Positions 1 through 7,737 of a stretch of 64,000 nucleotides of DNA are shown piece by piece. The notes beneath the pieces were generated by a model. It was not told the origin of the DNA. It did no database searches and saw nothing but the letters and a program-made list of their open reading frames with translations. Source of the stretch: VYFG01 sp965204165 (GTDB lineage Bacteria; Pseudomonadota; Gammaproteobacteria; Arenicellales; Poriferihabitantaceae); assembly GCA_965204165.1 (NCBI GenBank), contig OZ241969.1:4030001-4094000 (forward strand). Reading direction: 5' to 3'. Every line of letters begins with the position of its first letter. Position 1 is the first letter of the stretch. The translations under genes and the position numbers were made by a program.

Positions 1-467
1 TGTTCACCCATCGCCATCGGTGTCTGGTCATTCTGCCAGGAGGTGGAGAAGAAATTCTCGTGGCACAACTGCCCGGCAATCTTCGAGGGGCCCGCGTTGG
101 CGCTGATCAGGAACTTGCCCCCGTCCAGGGCCGATTTCATCGACGCCAGCAGCACGTGGGACCAGATGAATCCGGAGATGAAATCCACGTCGTCCTGCTT
201 GACCAGCTTGTCCGTCTTCTGCTTGCCGATGTCCGGCTTGAAACCATCATCCTCCATGATCAGGTCCACGTCCAGGCCACCCATCTTGTTGCCGATGTGC
301 TCCAGCGCCAGGTTGACCGCGTTTTGCATGTCCGCGCCGATTACGCCCGCCGGCGTCGTCAGCGTGGTGACGAAACCAATCTTTACGCTGTCCGCATGGG
401 CAAGGCCCATTGCCGACAGCAACGCGGCAGCCAGGGTGCCACGAACCAGTTGATGCATTGTCTTCAC
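1..467 (-). CDS. ABC transporter substrate-binding protein, Leu/Ile/Val (LivK) type, N-terminal part only
   Basis: The gene runs off the left edge, so only about 155 N-terminal residues are visible. The product begins with a basic residue and a hydrophobic stretch ending in AHA, a typical Sec signal peptide. The mature part starts VKIGFVTTLTTPAGV and continues with DLIMEDDGFKPD, the usual opening of periplasmic Peripla_BP_6 proteins that feed branched-chain amino acid, amide or aromatic-acid importers. I chose the GTG at 467 because AGGAG lies seven bases upstream; an in-frame ATG at 458 is also possible. It lies on the same strand as the ligase and Rieske oxygenase genes upstream and could import their substrate. 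The ligand cannot be told from sequence. Confidence 0.85.
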   Translation of the reverse strand, partial: MKTMHQLVRGTLAAALLSAMGLAHADSVKIGFVTTLTTPAGVIGADMQNAVNLALEHIGNKMGGLDVDLIMEDDGFKPDIGKQKTDKLVKQDDVDFISGFIWSHVLLASMKSALDGGKFLISANAGPSKIAGQLCHENFFSTSWQNDQTPMAMGE

Positions 468-656
468 GAAAGTACTCCTAATAAGAATAAGTGGTGAATT
501 GGAAAGGATATCCCGGTCCGACATGGTTCGTACAGCCGGGAAGTACAGGCGGATATTAGCGCCTTTTTCCGTGCATTACACCCGCACGTCCGGGAAACAT
601 GCCCCGGTTGCCGGGCTGCGCGAAACCGGATAACCGGCAACTGGAACGATGTTCAC

Positions 657-2099
657 TCAGAACAGGGAGAAATATTCGCGGTGCTCCCAGTCGCTGACGC
701 TCTCCATGTAGCGCTGCCACTCCGCCCTCTTGATATGCGCGTAATAGTCCACGAATTCGGCGCCGAGGGTATCACGCCAGAATCCGCTGCCGGCAAAAGT
801 CCGCAGTGCTTCCGACAGGTCCGCGGGCAACCGCTCGGCATCCGCAGCATAGGGCGCCTCGACCGGGTCCGGGGGAACCAGTCCGCGTTCCACGCCGTCA
901 ACACCGCTCAACAGTTGCGAGGCGATGTACAGGTAGGGATTTGCCGCCGGCTCCCCGACCCGGTTTTCCACCCGGGACGCCCCGTTCCCGGGTTCGCACA
1001 ATGAGCGGATCATGGCGCCACGGTTGTCACGCCCCCATTGCACCCGGTCCGGCGCCAGGGAGAACGGCTGATAGCGCTTGTATCCGTTGATCGTCGGCGT
1101 GGTCAGCAGGCAACTCTCCCTGGCGTGTTCCAAAAGGCCCGCCACCCACCGTCCGGCAACGGACGAAAGATCGCCGCCGGGTTCGGGAACAAACAGGTTG
1201 TGGCCGCTGGCGCTGTCCCTGACCGACTGGTGGAGGTGCCAGCCGTTGCCCATGGCATTGTTCAGGCCCGGCCGGCACATGAACGTGGCATGCAGTCCCT
1301 CGCGCGCACAGACCTGCTTCACCATGCTGCGGAACAGCACCATCCGGTCGGCGGCCTCCATGGGTCCGGTGGGATGAAAGGTGATTTCCAGCTGGCTGGG
1401 GCCGAATTCCACCTCCAAGGTCCTGATCGGCAGACCGAGGTCCGTGGCGTGCCGGCGGATGAGGTCCATCACCGGCTCGATGCAGTCGTAATGCTGCTCG
1501 GTCAGGTACTGGTAGCCGTGGGACAGCAATGCCGTGTCCGGCGGCTGCTGGGGTTTGCCACTGTGATGGTGCTCCAGGTTGGGTGCGGTGACCCGGTACA
1601 CCGCGAATTCCACCTCAAGGCCGCAGACCATCTCCATCCCGTCATCCAGCAGCCGCGACACAGCATTGCGCAGGATCTGCCGCGTGGACAGGTGAACGGG
1701 GCGGCCGTCACGGAAATACAGGTCGGCAAGCATCCAGCCGCTGCCCGGCGACCAGGGCAGCAGGCGAAATGTGCCGGGGTCCGGAACCATTACCAGGTCC
1801 GATGCACCGGTGAGGATCCCGGGCCCGAAACCGGCATTCTCGTCCCAGACGGGAAACACGGTGGCGTGCGAGGTGTCCTTGAGCAGCAGGGTGCTGGTGA
1901 TCGCCACACCGTTTTCCATTGCCTCCGCCAGGCCATCGGACAGGATCACCTTGCCCCGCAATATTCCATGCTGGTCGGCGAAGGATATCCGCACGGTCTC
2001 AAGACCCTTCTCCCGGACGCACTCCAACACGGAGTACAGCGCGGAAGCCCGTGCATCGTCGTTCAGGCCGCAGCGGGTCGCGAAGCCTGGTTCACTCAT
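657..2099 (-). CDS. glutamine synthetase family protein (GlnA-like amide/amine ligase)
   Basis: Encodes 480 residues of the glutamine synthetase fold. It keeps the metal/nucleotide motif NGWHLHQS, an EFGPSQLEITFHP segment, and the glutamate-binding RVENRVGEPAANPYLY near the C-terminus. Such enzymes join an ammonium or amine group to the gamma-carboxyl of glutamate with ATP. It is probably not the housekeeping GlnA: that family normally has the adenylylation loop and a P-D-P-S-A-N-P variant, and this copy sits in a catabolic operon. The ATG overlaps the stop of the Rieske oxygenase gene (ATGA). Homologues paired with Rieske oxygenases (for example in aniline degradation) make gamma-glutamyl amides; a similar role is an inference. 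A longer upstream reading frame exists but would overlap the neighbour by about 280 bases. Confidence 0.85.
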   Translation of the reverse strand: MSEPGFATRCGLNDDARASALYSVLECVREKGLETVRISFADQHGILRGKVILSDGLAEAMENGVAITSTLLLKDTSHATVFPVWDENAGFGPGILTGASDLVMVPDPGTFRLLPWSPGSGWMLADLYFRDGRPVHLSTRQILRNAVSRLLDDGMEMVCGLEVEFAVYRVTAPNLEHHHSGKPQQPPDTALLSHGYQYLTEQHYDCIEPVMDLIRRHATDLGLPIRTLEVEFGPSQLEITFHPTGPMEAADRMVLFRSMVKQVCAREGLHATFMCRPGLNNAMGNGWHLHQSVRDSASGHNLFVPEPGGDLSSVAGRWVAGLLEHARESCLLTTPTINGYKRYQPFSLAPDRVQWGRDNRGAMIRSLCEPGNGASRVENRVGEPAANPYLYIASQLLSGVDGVERGLVPPDPVEAPYAADAERLPADLSEALRTFAGSGFWRDTLGAEFVDYYAHIKRAEWQRYMESVSDWEHREYFSLF

Positions 2100-3418
2100 T
2101 GGTCCGGCGGATCCGCCCAGGGCGCCGACTGCCGCCGGTTCAGTTCCGCATCGACCCATTCCCGCGACCAGTCGGCATGTCCGACCATGGCGTCCACGGC
2201 AGGCGGTCCGGTCACGTCGCCGGCCTCGGCATTTCGCAGCGGCAGTGCCGTCTCGTTGCCCGCTTCTATATGGTCGATCATTTCCCTCAGCAGCCGGCGA
2301 TACTGGATGATTCCCGCGTCGCTTTGTCCCAGATGCTCGTCCGTCCGGTCCTGCACCGGTCCCATGGACTCGCAGGCCCACTGGTCGTGGACATTGATAT
2401 CGAATCCCATGCCGGTATAGGTCCTGGTGCGCTGCTCCTGCGCGTCGAAGTGGTAGCGGTTTGACGCATTCGTTTTCGGCCGGTAATCGGGAAGCTCATG
2501 CTCCGCCAGGCGCTGGGCGCGCATGGTGTCCTTGTCCACGGCATCGCCGTAACTGGTGAACATGGCATACCAATAGCAACGCGTGTCATCCACGGGGACA
2601 TGCCACTGGGTAATGTTCATCTCCGCGGACATGGGTATGGTGATCGCGCAGGGAAAAACCTGGTTGGTCACGCGAACATGCATGCGTTCCCCGTCACCGG
2701 GATCGCGCAGACTGATCAGGCGCAGTCCCCACGGCGTCCGCTCGACCCGGATGTCCGGTCTCGGATGGCGCCTCAACAGTTCCGTGACGGGGATATCCGT
2801 GTTGACCGTACGGTCGCGGAACTGCTTTCCGTACCCTTCCGCCGGGTTCTCGTCCTCAAGGAACCTGTGCAGGAAAGATGCATGGGCCGGGTCGATGCCG
2901 ACTTCAAGGGCCTGCAGCCAGTTGCAGTGCCACAGGCCCTTGAACGAGAAAACATGGGATTCCGGTGCCCGCAAGCAGTCGAGGGCCGGCGTGGGCGGCG
3001 GCTCGCCGGGACCGAGATAGGCGAACACGATGCCGTTGGTCTCTGTCACCGGATAAGAGCGTACCTGTATCCCTTCATTCATACGGCTGCCTTCCGGTTC
3101 CGCCGGTTGTTCCAGGCAGCGCCCTTTCGTGTCGAACAGCCAGCCATGGAACACGCAGCGAAGCCCCCCGTCCTCCAGCCGCCCGTAACACAGGTCAGCC
3201 CCGCGATGGGGGCAATGACGCTGGATCAGTCCGGGCTCGCCTGACTCATTCCGGAACAGTACCAGCGATTCTCCCAAAAGCGTAACCGGCACCAGCGGCC
3301 TGTCGCCCGCGAGTTCATCGGTCAGCGCCGCGGGCAGCCAGTAACGACGCAGCAGCTCTCCCGCCGGTTCTCCTTTGGCCGTGCGGGTGAGGTAGTCATT
3401 CTGTTCACGGCTCATCAT
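2096..3418 (-). CDS. Rieske non-heme iron oxygenase, alpha (oxygenase) subunit
   Basis: Encodes 440 residues. The Rieske [2Fe-2S] ligands are seen as C69-x-H71 and C88-x2-H91 (CPHRGADL, CVFHGW). The mononuclear iron site is D176-x2-H179-x4-H184 within GIDPAHASFLHRF. Layout and length resemble the phthalate 4,5-dioxygenase branch, where a single oxygenase polypeptide uses a separate reductase. No reductase gene is visible here. The start was placed at the ATG-ATG pair at 3418/3415 because AAAGG lies about nine bases upstream. It is the first gene of the operon with the GS-like ligase. The substrate is unknown: aromatic acids and N-methylated compounds are both attacked by this superfamily. Confidence 0.9.
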   Translation of the reverse strand: MMSREQNDYLTRTAKGEPAGELLRRYWLPAALTDELAGDRPLVPVTLLGESLVLFRNESGEPGLIQRHCPHRGADLCYGRLEDGGLRCVFHGWLFDTKGRCLEQPAEPEGSRMNEGIQVRSYPVTETNGIVFAYLGPGEPPPTPALDCLRAPESHVFSFKGLWHCNWLQALEVGIDPAHASFLHRFLEDENPAEGYGKQFRDRTVNTDIPVTELLRRHPRPDIRVERTPWGLRLISLRDPGDGERMHVRVTNQVFPCAITIPMSAEMNITQWHVPVDDTRCYWYAMFTSYGDAVDKDTMRAQRLAEHELPDYRPKTNASNRYHFDAQEQRTRTYTGMGFDINVHDQWACESMGPVQDRTDEHLGQSDAGIIQYRRLLREMIDHIEAGNETALPLRNAEAGDVTGPPAVDAMVGHADWSREWVDAELNRRQSAPWADPPDQ

Positions 3419-3592
3419 GGCCTTTGACCTTCGAAAGAGCGCATGCAAGGCATCATACTCAAATTGATAGGCAGTGTCATATGAGCGGTTTCCTCCCCTC
3501 CGGCGTTCTGGAGCAGACGGGACTCACCGCGGCTCAGAATGACGTTCACCCCGGTGCAGGATTCCATTTGGGCGTTCGACCTTTGCGTGCAT

Positions 3593-5131
3593 TCACGCTA
3601 CCTGCTCCAGTGACCATGCAACCCGGTCCGCCACAAACTTTGCGAACGGCCCGATATCCTGGTCGACACTGGCGCTTTCAAGCCCCGCCATGTAGGAATC
3701 GCGATCCTCGACCCGAATGACGGTCCACGGATAGCCGCCGGATGCCAGCATCGCGTTCATGACAAAGCGCGCCATTCTCCCGTTTCCGTCCGGGTAAGGA
3801 TGGATATAGCCGAACAGCCAGTGCCCGAGCACGGCGCGAACGGAAGGTTCGGTTTCAGTCTCCAGCAGATCGAACAGGGCCGGCATGGCATCACGTACCG
3901 CTTCCCGGCGCGGCGGCACATGACGCGAACCCCGCAGATACACGGCATCGCTGCGATAACCCGCCAGAGCGGAAGCCGCGATCAAGCCTGCGGGAACGCA
4001 AGGCTGAAACAGTTCGCGATACCAGTCCCGGTGGGCCCTGCGGACCAGCGCGCCGGCTCCACCGCCGCCAATGATCTCACTGACCACCGCCCGCACAAGC
4101 CGGAACGCCTGCCAGTAACCCCGCGCGGCCAGCGCATCGCGGTTCTGCAGGTCGGCGTCCTGATGAGCCGGATCCCAGTTGCCCACGTGTACCCGGTCGA
4201 TCAGTTCCGGCGTGACGCGGTAACCCTCGATCGACAGCGAGTGGTAGGCATCGTTCCGATAGATATCGTCAACGAAGGATAAATAGGCCCCGGTGTCTTC
4301 GGGTAAACCAGGCGTTTCGGGAAATGCTGCGATCACGGGCCCCCGCATCGTCTCCCACAGCGATTGCAGGCGGCCGACAATCGGCGCCTGGACCCGGCCG
4401 GACGCACCAAATGTCTGTTGCGGCTCAAACGGATCGGTTTCGCGGACGTCGTAACCGGTGCGTTTCATGACGCTTAGAATCTCATCGGCCACTTCACCTT
4501 TGCCGATCCGGCGGAAGGCGCCGGCCAGCCGTCCGGCAATCACCGAATGACCGCCCTCAAGCAGCCTCCGGAGCACGTCAGCTGCATCGCGGATGCCCGA
4601 GAGTATGACCTGCGCTTCGACCGGATGCCGGACAAAAAACGCCTCCGGTACGCGTACCAATGCCGCCTCGGACATAAATAGCCGCAGCCCGTCGAGATCC
4701 GTCAGGTCGGCGTCCGGCGGCATGTCTTTCTGTCTGAGGTCGTATAAAGACGTGCCGAACAACAGTTCGACGGTGTTGTTGGCGCCCCCGGGCGTATAGA
4801 TAATGACCTGCCGGGGGATGACTGTGTTTTCCGCGTGGAGCAGCAATGACTGTTCCGGTGACAGGTGCCAGTCCGTCCCGAACCGGGCTGTGCAATAGGC
4901 CGCGCAGAACTCCCAGAAAGAAGCGAACCACGGCGTCGTATCACCCGGATCGGCTCCCGGGCTGCAGGAGATCAGCCAGCCCTTCATCACCTCGCGCAAG
5001 AAACCGTTTCCGACCAGTCGCTCGCGATGAACACGCGTCAGTTCGCCTGAGCGGAAGACCCGCCGCCCCCGGCCCTGGAGCGCCTCAAACTGCGCCAGCG
5101 AGGCTGCGAGTTTTTGGTTCGGTGTGGCCAT
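3593..5131 (-). CDS. Fic domain protein (putative AMP transferase) with N-terminal extension
   Basis: Encodes 512 residues. The Fic active-site motif HPYPDGNGR is at about residues 444-452 and contains the catalytic histidine and the anion-binding loop. The sequence SLSIEG at about 298-303 fits the inhibitory S/T-x3-E-G/N motif that lies N-terminal to the Fic core in class II proteins, so the enzyme is probably self-inhibited rather than controlled by a separate antitoxin. The first ~240 residues are not a standard Fic domain; the start looks like winged-helix AbiEi-type antitoxin domains, but I cannot confirm this. Fic enzymes usually transfer AMP to hydroxyl groups of target proteins. It is monocistronic, with a tandem-repeat promoter region just upstream. 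Confidence 0.88.
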   Translation of the reverse strand: MATPNQKLAASLAQFEALQGRGRRVFRSGELTRVHRERLVGNGFLREVMKGWLISCSPGADPGDTTPWFASFWEFCAAYCTARFGTDWHLSPEQSLLLHAENTVIPRQVIIYTPGGANNTVELLFGTSLYDLRQKDMPPDADLTDLDGLRLFMSEAALVRVPEAFFVRHPVEAQVILSGIRDAADVLRRLLEGGHSVIAGRLAGAFRRIGKGEVADEILSVMKRTGYDVRETDPFEPQQTFGASGRVQAPIVGRLQSLWETMRGPVIAAFPETPGLPEDTGAYLSFVDDIYRNDAYHSLSIEGYRVTPELIDRVHVGNWDPAHQDADLQNRDALAARGYWQAFRLVRAVVSEIIGGGGAGALVRRAHRDWYRELFQPCVPAGLIAASALAGYRSDAVYLRGSRHVPPRREAVRDAMPALFDLLETETEPSVRAVLGHWLFGYIHPYPDGNGRMARFVMNAMLASGGYPWTVIRVEDRDSYMAGLESASVDQDIGPFAKFVADRVAWSLEQVA

Positions 5132-5154
5132 ACCGGACTATTCGCGTATTTTGG

Positions 5155-5250
5155 CAAGTTTATTATGCTGTAGATATACAAGTATATTATGCAGTATATA
5201 TTCAAGTCAATAATGCTGCATATATACACGTAAATTGCGACGTGATAACA
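5155..5250. repeat. 24-bp tandem repeat array upstream of fic
   Basis: Four consecutive 24-base units start at 5155, 5179, 5203 and 5227. The first three share the core TATTATGC/AATAATGC followed by a TATATA-like segment and CAAGT/CACGT at unit borders; the fourth is degenerate and a possible fifth begins at 5251. The period shows in any reading frame as an eight-residue repeat. The array is much richer in A+T than its flanks and starts 24 bases before the fic start codon, so it may be an operator or promoter element. It is not a CRISPR: there are no spacers. Confidence 0.75.
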
Positions 5251-5398
5251 CACGTCCATGCGGCACAGCGATGTTCGCAGGAAGCACGGATTTCAGTCGC
5301 GTTCGAACAAACTTGATATTGCCAGTCGAGCACGACCCGGAAGGATCGCACCCAATTGATTACTAGGAAAGTTAACGTAAAAGGCTGAACGCCCTTAT

Positions 5399-5812
5399 TT
5401 ATTTTGTGGCATCCAGCGCACGGACATGCCCGGCTGCAGCATATGAGAGAATGACACCGTCCGCGGTGACAAGGGGGACATTCAGTATCCGGGCCGTGGA
5501 AACAAGAAACCGATCGGCCGGATCGGCATGGAATTCGCCGGGCAGACTCACGCTGTCGACCACAATCATGGGCTCGATGGGTACCAGATGAATTCCCGGC
5601 AAGGCCAGTGCGACGTCAATCCAGAACCGGACGTCATGACCCAACCGCAACCGCCCCTTCTCCACGAGCAAGGCGATTTCCCAGGGCGTGATCGCCGAAA
5701 CCGCAACCCGGTCTGTCTTGGCTGTCTGCTCTATGAGAGCCCTCGTAGCTTTCCCGAGTCTCTTGTCATCGGCAATTGCCCAGACCAGAACATGGGTGTC
5801 GAGAATGATCAC
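5399..5812 (-). CDS. PIN-domain ribonuclease toxin, VapC family
   Basis: Encodes 137 residues. The fold is seen from the N-terminal LDTHVLVW (first acidic residue), the central TPWEIALL (Glu), and the C-terminal HADPADRFLVSTA with DR and a following TAD. These are the acidic residues that bind Mg2+ in PIN ribonucleases. This subtype (D-T-H-x-L-x-W start) normally pairs with a Phd/YefM antitoxin. The start is GTG at 5812. The gene lies last on the minus strand after a Phd-type and a FitA-type antitoxin, separated from the nearer one by 112 bases, so it is not directly coupled to either. An A+T-rich stretch at about 5860-5910 may carry its own promoter. Confidence 0.88.
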   Translation of the reverse strand: MIILDTHVLVWAIADDKRLGKATRALIEQTAKTDRVAVSAITPWEIALLVEKGRLRLGHDVRFWIDVALALPGIHLVPIEPMIVVDSVSLPGEFHADPADRFLVSTARILNVPLVTADGVILSYAAAGHVRALDATK

Positions 5813-5924
5813 AGTATTCTGATGCTGCCCCGCCTTGGCTGCACCTGCGCACTTTTCTGCTTATAATCCATTGTATTACAAGAAAAATTATACGAAATTC
5901 ATTTCCTGGGCCCCTTAGGGCCGC

Positions 5925-6170
5925 TCAGGATAAATCCGGAGGTTCGCGCATCGATCCACGTGGTGGGAGTTCGAGATTCACGCCGCCGAGGTGGGCGAAA
6001 CATTCGCGCGTGAATTTCACCAAGTCCCGGGGACCGGCCTGCCTGTCATTCACTGCGTTGCGCAGAATGATGCGCACCTCTTCCTCCATCGAACGGTGAT
6101 GCTCGGCGGCGCGTACGCGAAGGCGCGTCTTTACGTCTTCATCGATATTGCGGATCGTGATGCGTGCCAT
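5925..6170 (-). CDS. FitA-like ribbon-helix-helix antitoxin
   Basis: Encodes 81 residues. MARITIRNIDEDVKTRLRVR is a classic Arc-type ribbon-helix-helix DNA-binding start, followed by the EEEVRIILRNA helix typical of FitA/VapB antitoxins, and a proline-rich tail that would bind and inhibit a PIN toxin. The start at 6170 has a good AAGGAG site; the longer upstream frame overlaps the phd gene and is not credible. FitA-type antitoxins usually precede a PIN toxin of the D-T-N-V-x-S subtype; here the next gene is a VapC of another subtype. It may be an orphan, or cross-control vapC. Confidence 0.82.
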   Translation of the reverse strand: MARITIRNIDEDVKTRLRVRAAEHHRSMEEEVRIILRNAVNDRQAGPRDLVKFTRECFAHLGGVNLELPPRGSMREPPDLS

Positions 6171-6210
6171 ATCCAGAATCTCCTTTGCAAGTCGGGTGTG
6201 CCGAGGACGA

Positions 6211-6450
6211 TCACCGGGTGGCGGCCCAGTCGGACGGATCAGCCGCGGGCTCGAAGGGATCGTCGTATTCCAGTACTGAACCTGGCATCGCCCCGATGAT
6301 CGGGATGGTGCCGCTTGCCGGGGGCAGCGGAGACAACATCGCAACCGGCCGACCCCGTTTCGTGATCGTGACCGGCTCACGGTCCTTGCCCAACTGCCCG
6401 ATCACGCGAAGGCACTCTGTCCTGAAATCGGTTATCGCCATAGTTTTCAC
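6211..6450 (-). CDS. Phd/YefM family antitoxin
   Basis: Encodes 79 residues. The segment MAITDFRTECLRVIGQL followed by EPVTITKRGRPVAMLSP is the standard Phd/YefM DNA-binding fold. The acidic tail ending near DDPFEPAADPSDW matches antitoxins that neutralise PIN toxins of the neighbouring VapC subtype. I prefer the GTG at 6450, preceded by AGGTGG six bases away, over the ATG at 6441. It is probably the first gene of phd-fitA-vapC and would repress its own promoter, which lies in the A+T-rich region just upstream. Confidence 0.82.
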   Translation of the reverse strand: MKTMAITDFRTECLRVIGQLGKDREPVTITKRGRPVAMLSPLPPASGTIPIIGAMPGSVLEYDDPFEPAADPSDWAATR

Positions 6451-6615
6451 AGTTTTCCACCTCAACCAAGAAACCAGACTCCGCGAGTAACATCATTCCG
6501 GCACTTGGAATTTCTATCTTATTGTTTTTATAGTTTTATTTTGTAAAAACCGTAGCACTTGCCAAAAACATCCTGTTATTTTTCCTGCGATGTTACGCCG
6601 CATCGGGAGAATAAC

Positions 6616-6765
6616 ATGTCCAATACCCGACCGAAACAACGCCTGATCGACGGCCTCAATTCCAGTACAGGAAAAGCCAACCAACACGATGCGGATGTTT
6701 TGCGAGGGCTGTCATCCTTGCTATTGCCGCCTGGCTGTATTACTTATTCCGTCGATCGCACATGA
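6616..6765 (+). CDS. small open reading frame, unknown
   Basis: Would encode 49 residues with no recognised motif. Its ATG is preceded by GGGAG at a workable distance, and its TGA overlaps the ATG of the downstream AbrB-type antitoxin, which is what gives it some credit. The composition is unremarkable and it may be a chance frame in the divergent promoter region. Confidence 0.25.
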   Translation: MSNTRPKQRLIDGLNSSTGKANQHDADVLRGLSSLLLPPGCITYSVDRT

Positions 6766-6989
6766 GTATGACCATGACTGAATCCGCAATCCTGTCTTCG
6801 AGGTTCCAGATTACGATCCCGAAGACGATAAGGAAGGCCCAGAACTGGGAGGCAGGGCTCACCTTCGCCTTCATTCCCAGGGGCGCCGGCGTGCTGCTGG
6901 TGCCGGTTCCGGAGCGTGAGGATCTGCAGGGGCTGGCCAGGGGCGCCACGCCGGAGGGCTATCGCGACCGTTTTGACCGCATCAGGTGA
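6762..6989 (+). CDS. AbrB/SpoVT-type (VapB/MazE-like) antitoxin, apparently orphan
   Basis: Encodes 75 residues. After a short N-terminus, SSRFQITIPKTIRKAQNW is the swapped-hairpin AbrB motif (usually S-x-x-Q-I-T-I-P-K-x-I-R) that binds DNA. The C-terminal half (LLVPVPEREDLQGLARGA) resembles the toxin-binding tail of VapB antitoxins. ATGs at 6762, 6768 and 6774 are all possible starts. The stop overlaps a GTG that begins a short vapC-like remnant, so this looks like the surviving half of a decayed module. Confidence 0.75.
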   Translation: MSMTMTESAILSSRFQITIPKTIRKAQNWEAGLTFAFIPRGAGVLLVPVPEREDLQGLARGATPEGYRDRFDRIR

Positions 6990-7132
6990 TCCTGGTCGAC
7001 CCCGACGCCTGATCGGACAGCTGACCGGTTCGTGCACCGGCAGGGCAGTGGCCCGTCGGCTTCCCGAAATGGATGATTCCGGACGTGGCAGCCAGGGCGG
7101 CCCCGGGATTCTGGGTACCGGGCCAGAGGGCT
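6986..7132 (+). pseudogene. vapC remnant (PIN toxin start followed by frame disruption)
   Basis: The GTG at 6986 overlaps the antitoxin stop in the way vapBC pairs do, and reads VILVDPDA before a TGA at 7010-7012. Intact partners typically begin ILVDTS-W-I-D. One lost base in the W-I-D region would explain the stop. Downstream to 7132 no PIN motif is recognisable, so most of the toxin has decayed or been deleted. The extent of the remnant is uncertain. Confidence 0.4.
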
Positions 7133-7633
7133 TCAGTCGGTGCCCGACCCTTCCGAGACGGAGTGTCCAGAATGCCCGGACATGGCGGACCGCTCCTTGA
7201 TCATGACCACTGCCGGGACTTCGCCGGCAAGTTCGAATCTCAGAATCAACTGGTATTGTTCGCCCCTTATGAACGGCCTGGTCAGCCCGAGCAGCATGAC
7301 ATGCAATCCGCCTGGAGCGAACTCCACCGAGGCATTCGGAGGTATGTCGACGCCACTCAACCGCATCATCGACATCTGGCCGTCCTGCATGACATGACTG
7401 TGGAGTTCAGCCTTCCCGGCGATGTCCGATTCGACTTCCAATAGACGGTCGGTCAAGGAACCCCGGTTATGCACCGTCAGGTACGCCGCTCCGTTCACGG
7501 AGGTCGGCGGCAGGGGCAGTGACCAGGCATCCTCTACATGAACATCCGCCCCGGCCGTCGCCATCGGGCAAAGGAGCATCCCAAGAAGGCAGGCGATTCG
7601 AGTGACGAAACGTACTGAGGAAACGGATTTCAT
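7133..7633 (-). CDS. PCu(A)C family periplasmic copper chaperone
   Basis: Encodes 166 residues. A signal peptide (IACLLGMLLCPMATAGA) is followed by DVHVEDAWSLPLPPTSVNGAAY, the common start of mature PCuAC proteins. The Cu(I) ligands of the family, H(M)-x10-M-x21-H-x-M, are represented by HSHVM, MSMM and LHVML. A His/Ser-rich C-terminal tail (SGHSGHS) could add copper binding. The family delivers copper to the CuA site of cytochrome c oxidase or scavenges periplasmic copper. The ATG at 7633 was preferred to a TTG two codons upstream. It is followed by no co-directional partner; prfC lies upstream on the same strand with a gap of about 100 bases. Confidence 0.88.
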   Translation of the reverse strand: MKSVSSVRFVTRIACLLGMLLCPMATAGADVHVEDAWSLPLPPTSVNGAAYLTVHNRGSLTDRLLEVESDIAGKAELHSHVMQDGQMSMMRLSGVDIPPNASVEFAPGGLHVMLLGLTRPFIRGEQYQLILRFELAGEVPAVVMIKERSAMSGHSGHSVSEGSGTD

Positions 7634-7737
7634 GGACAAGGACGGAATTCAGTGATTTTTTTCAGGATCCCCCGCAGAATGCGGACAGTCAACAGGTTCC
7701 GGGAATCCCAAAGCATGCCGATTGGCAGTCAAGTTGG

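Noticed and set aside
1038..2420. Long open frames on the plus strand opposite the GS-like and Rieske genes
   Set aside because: They are shadows caused by high G+C codon bias; no domain, no ribosome site, and the minus-strand genes are clear.
5155..5250. CRISPR array
   Set aside because: Units follow directly without spacers and diverge from each other; no cas genes.
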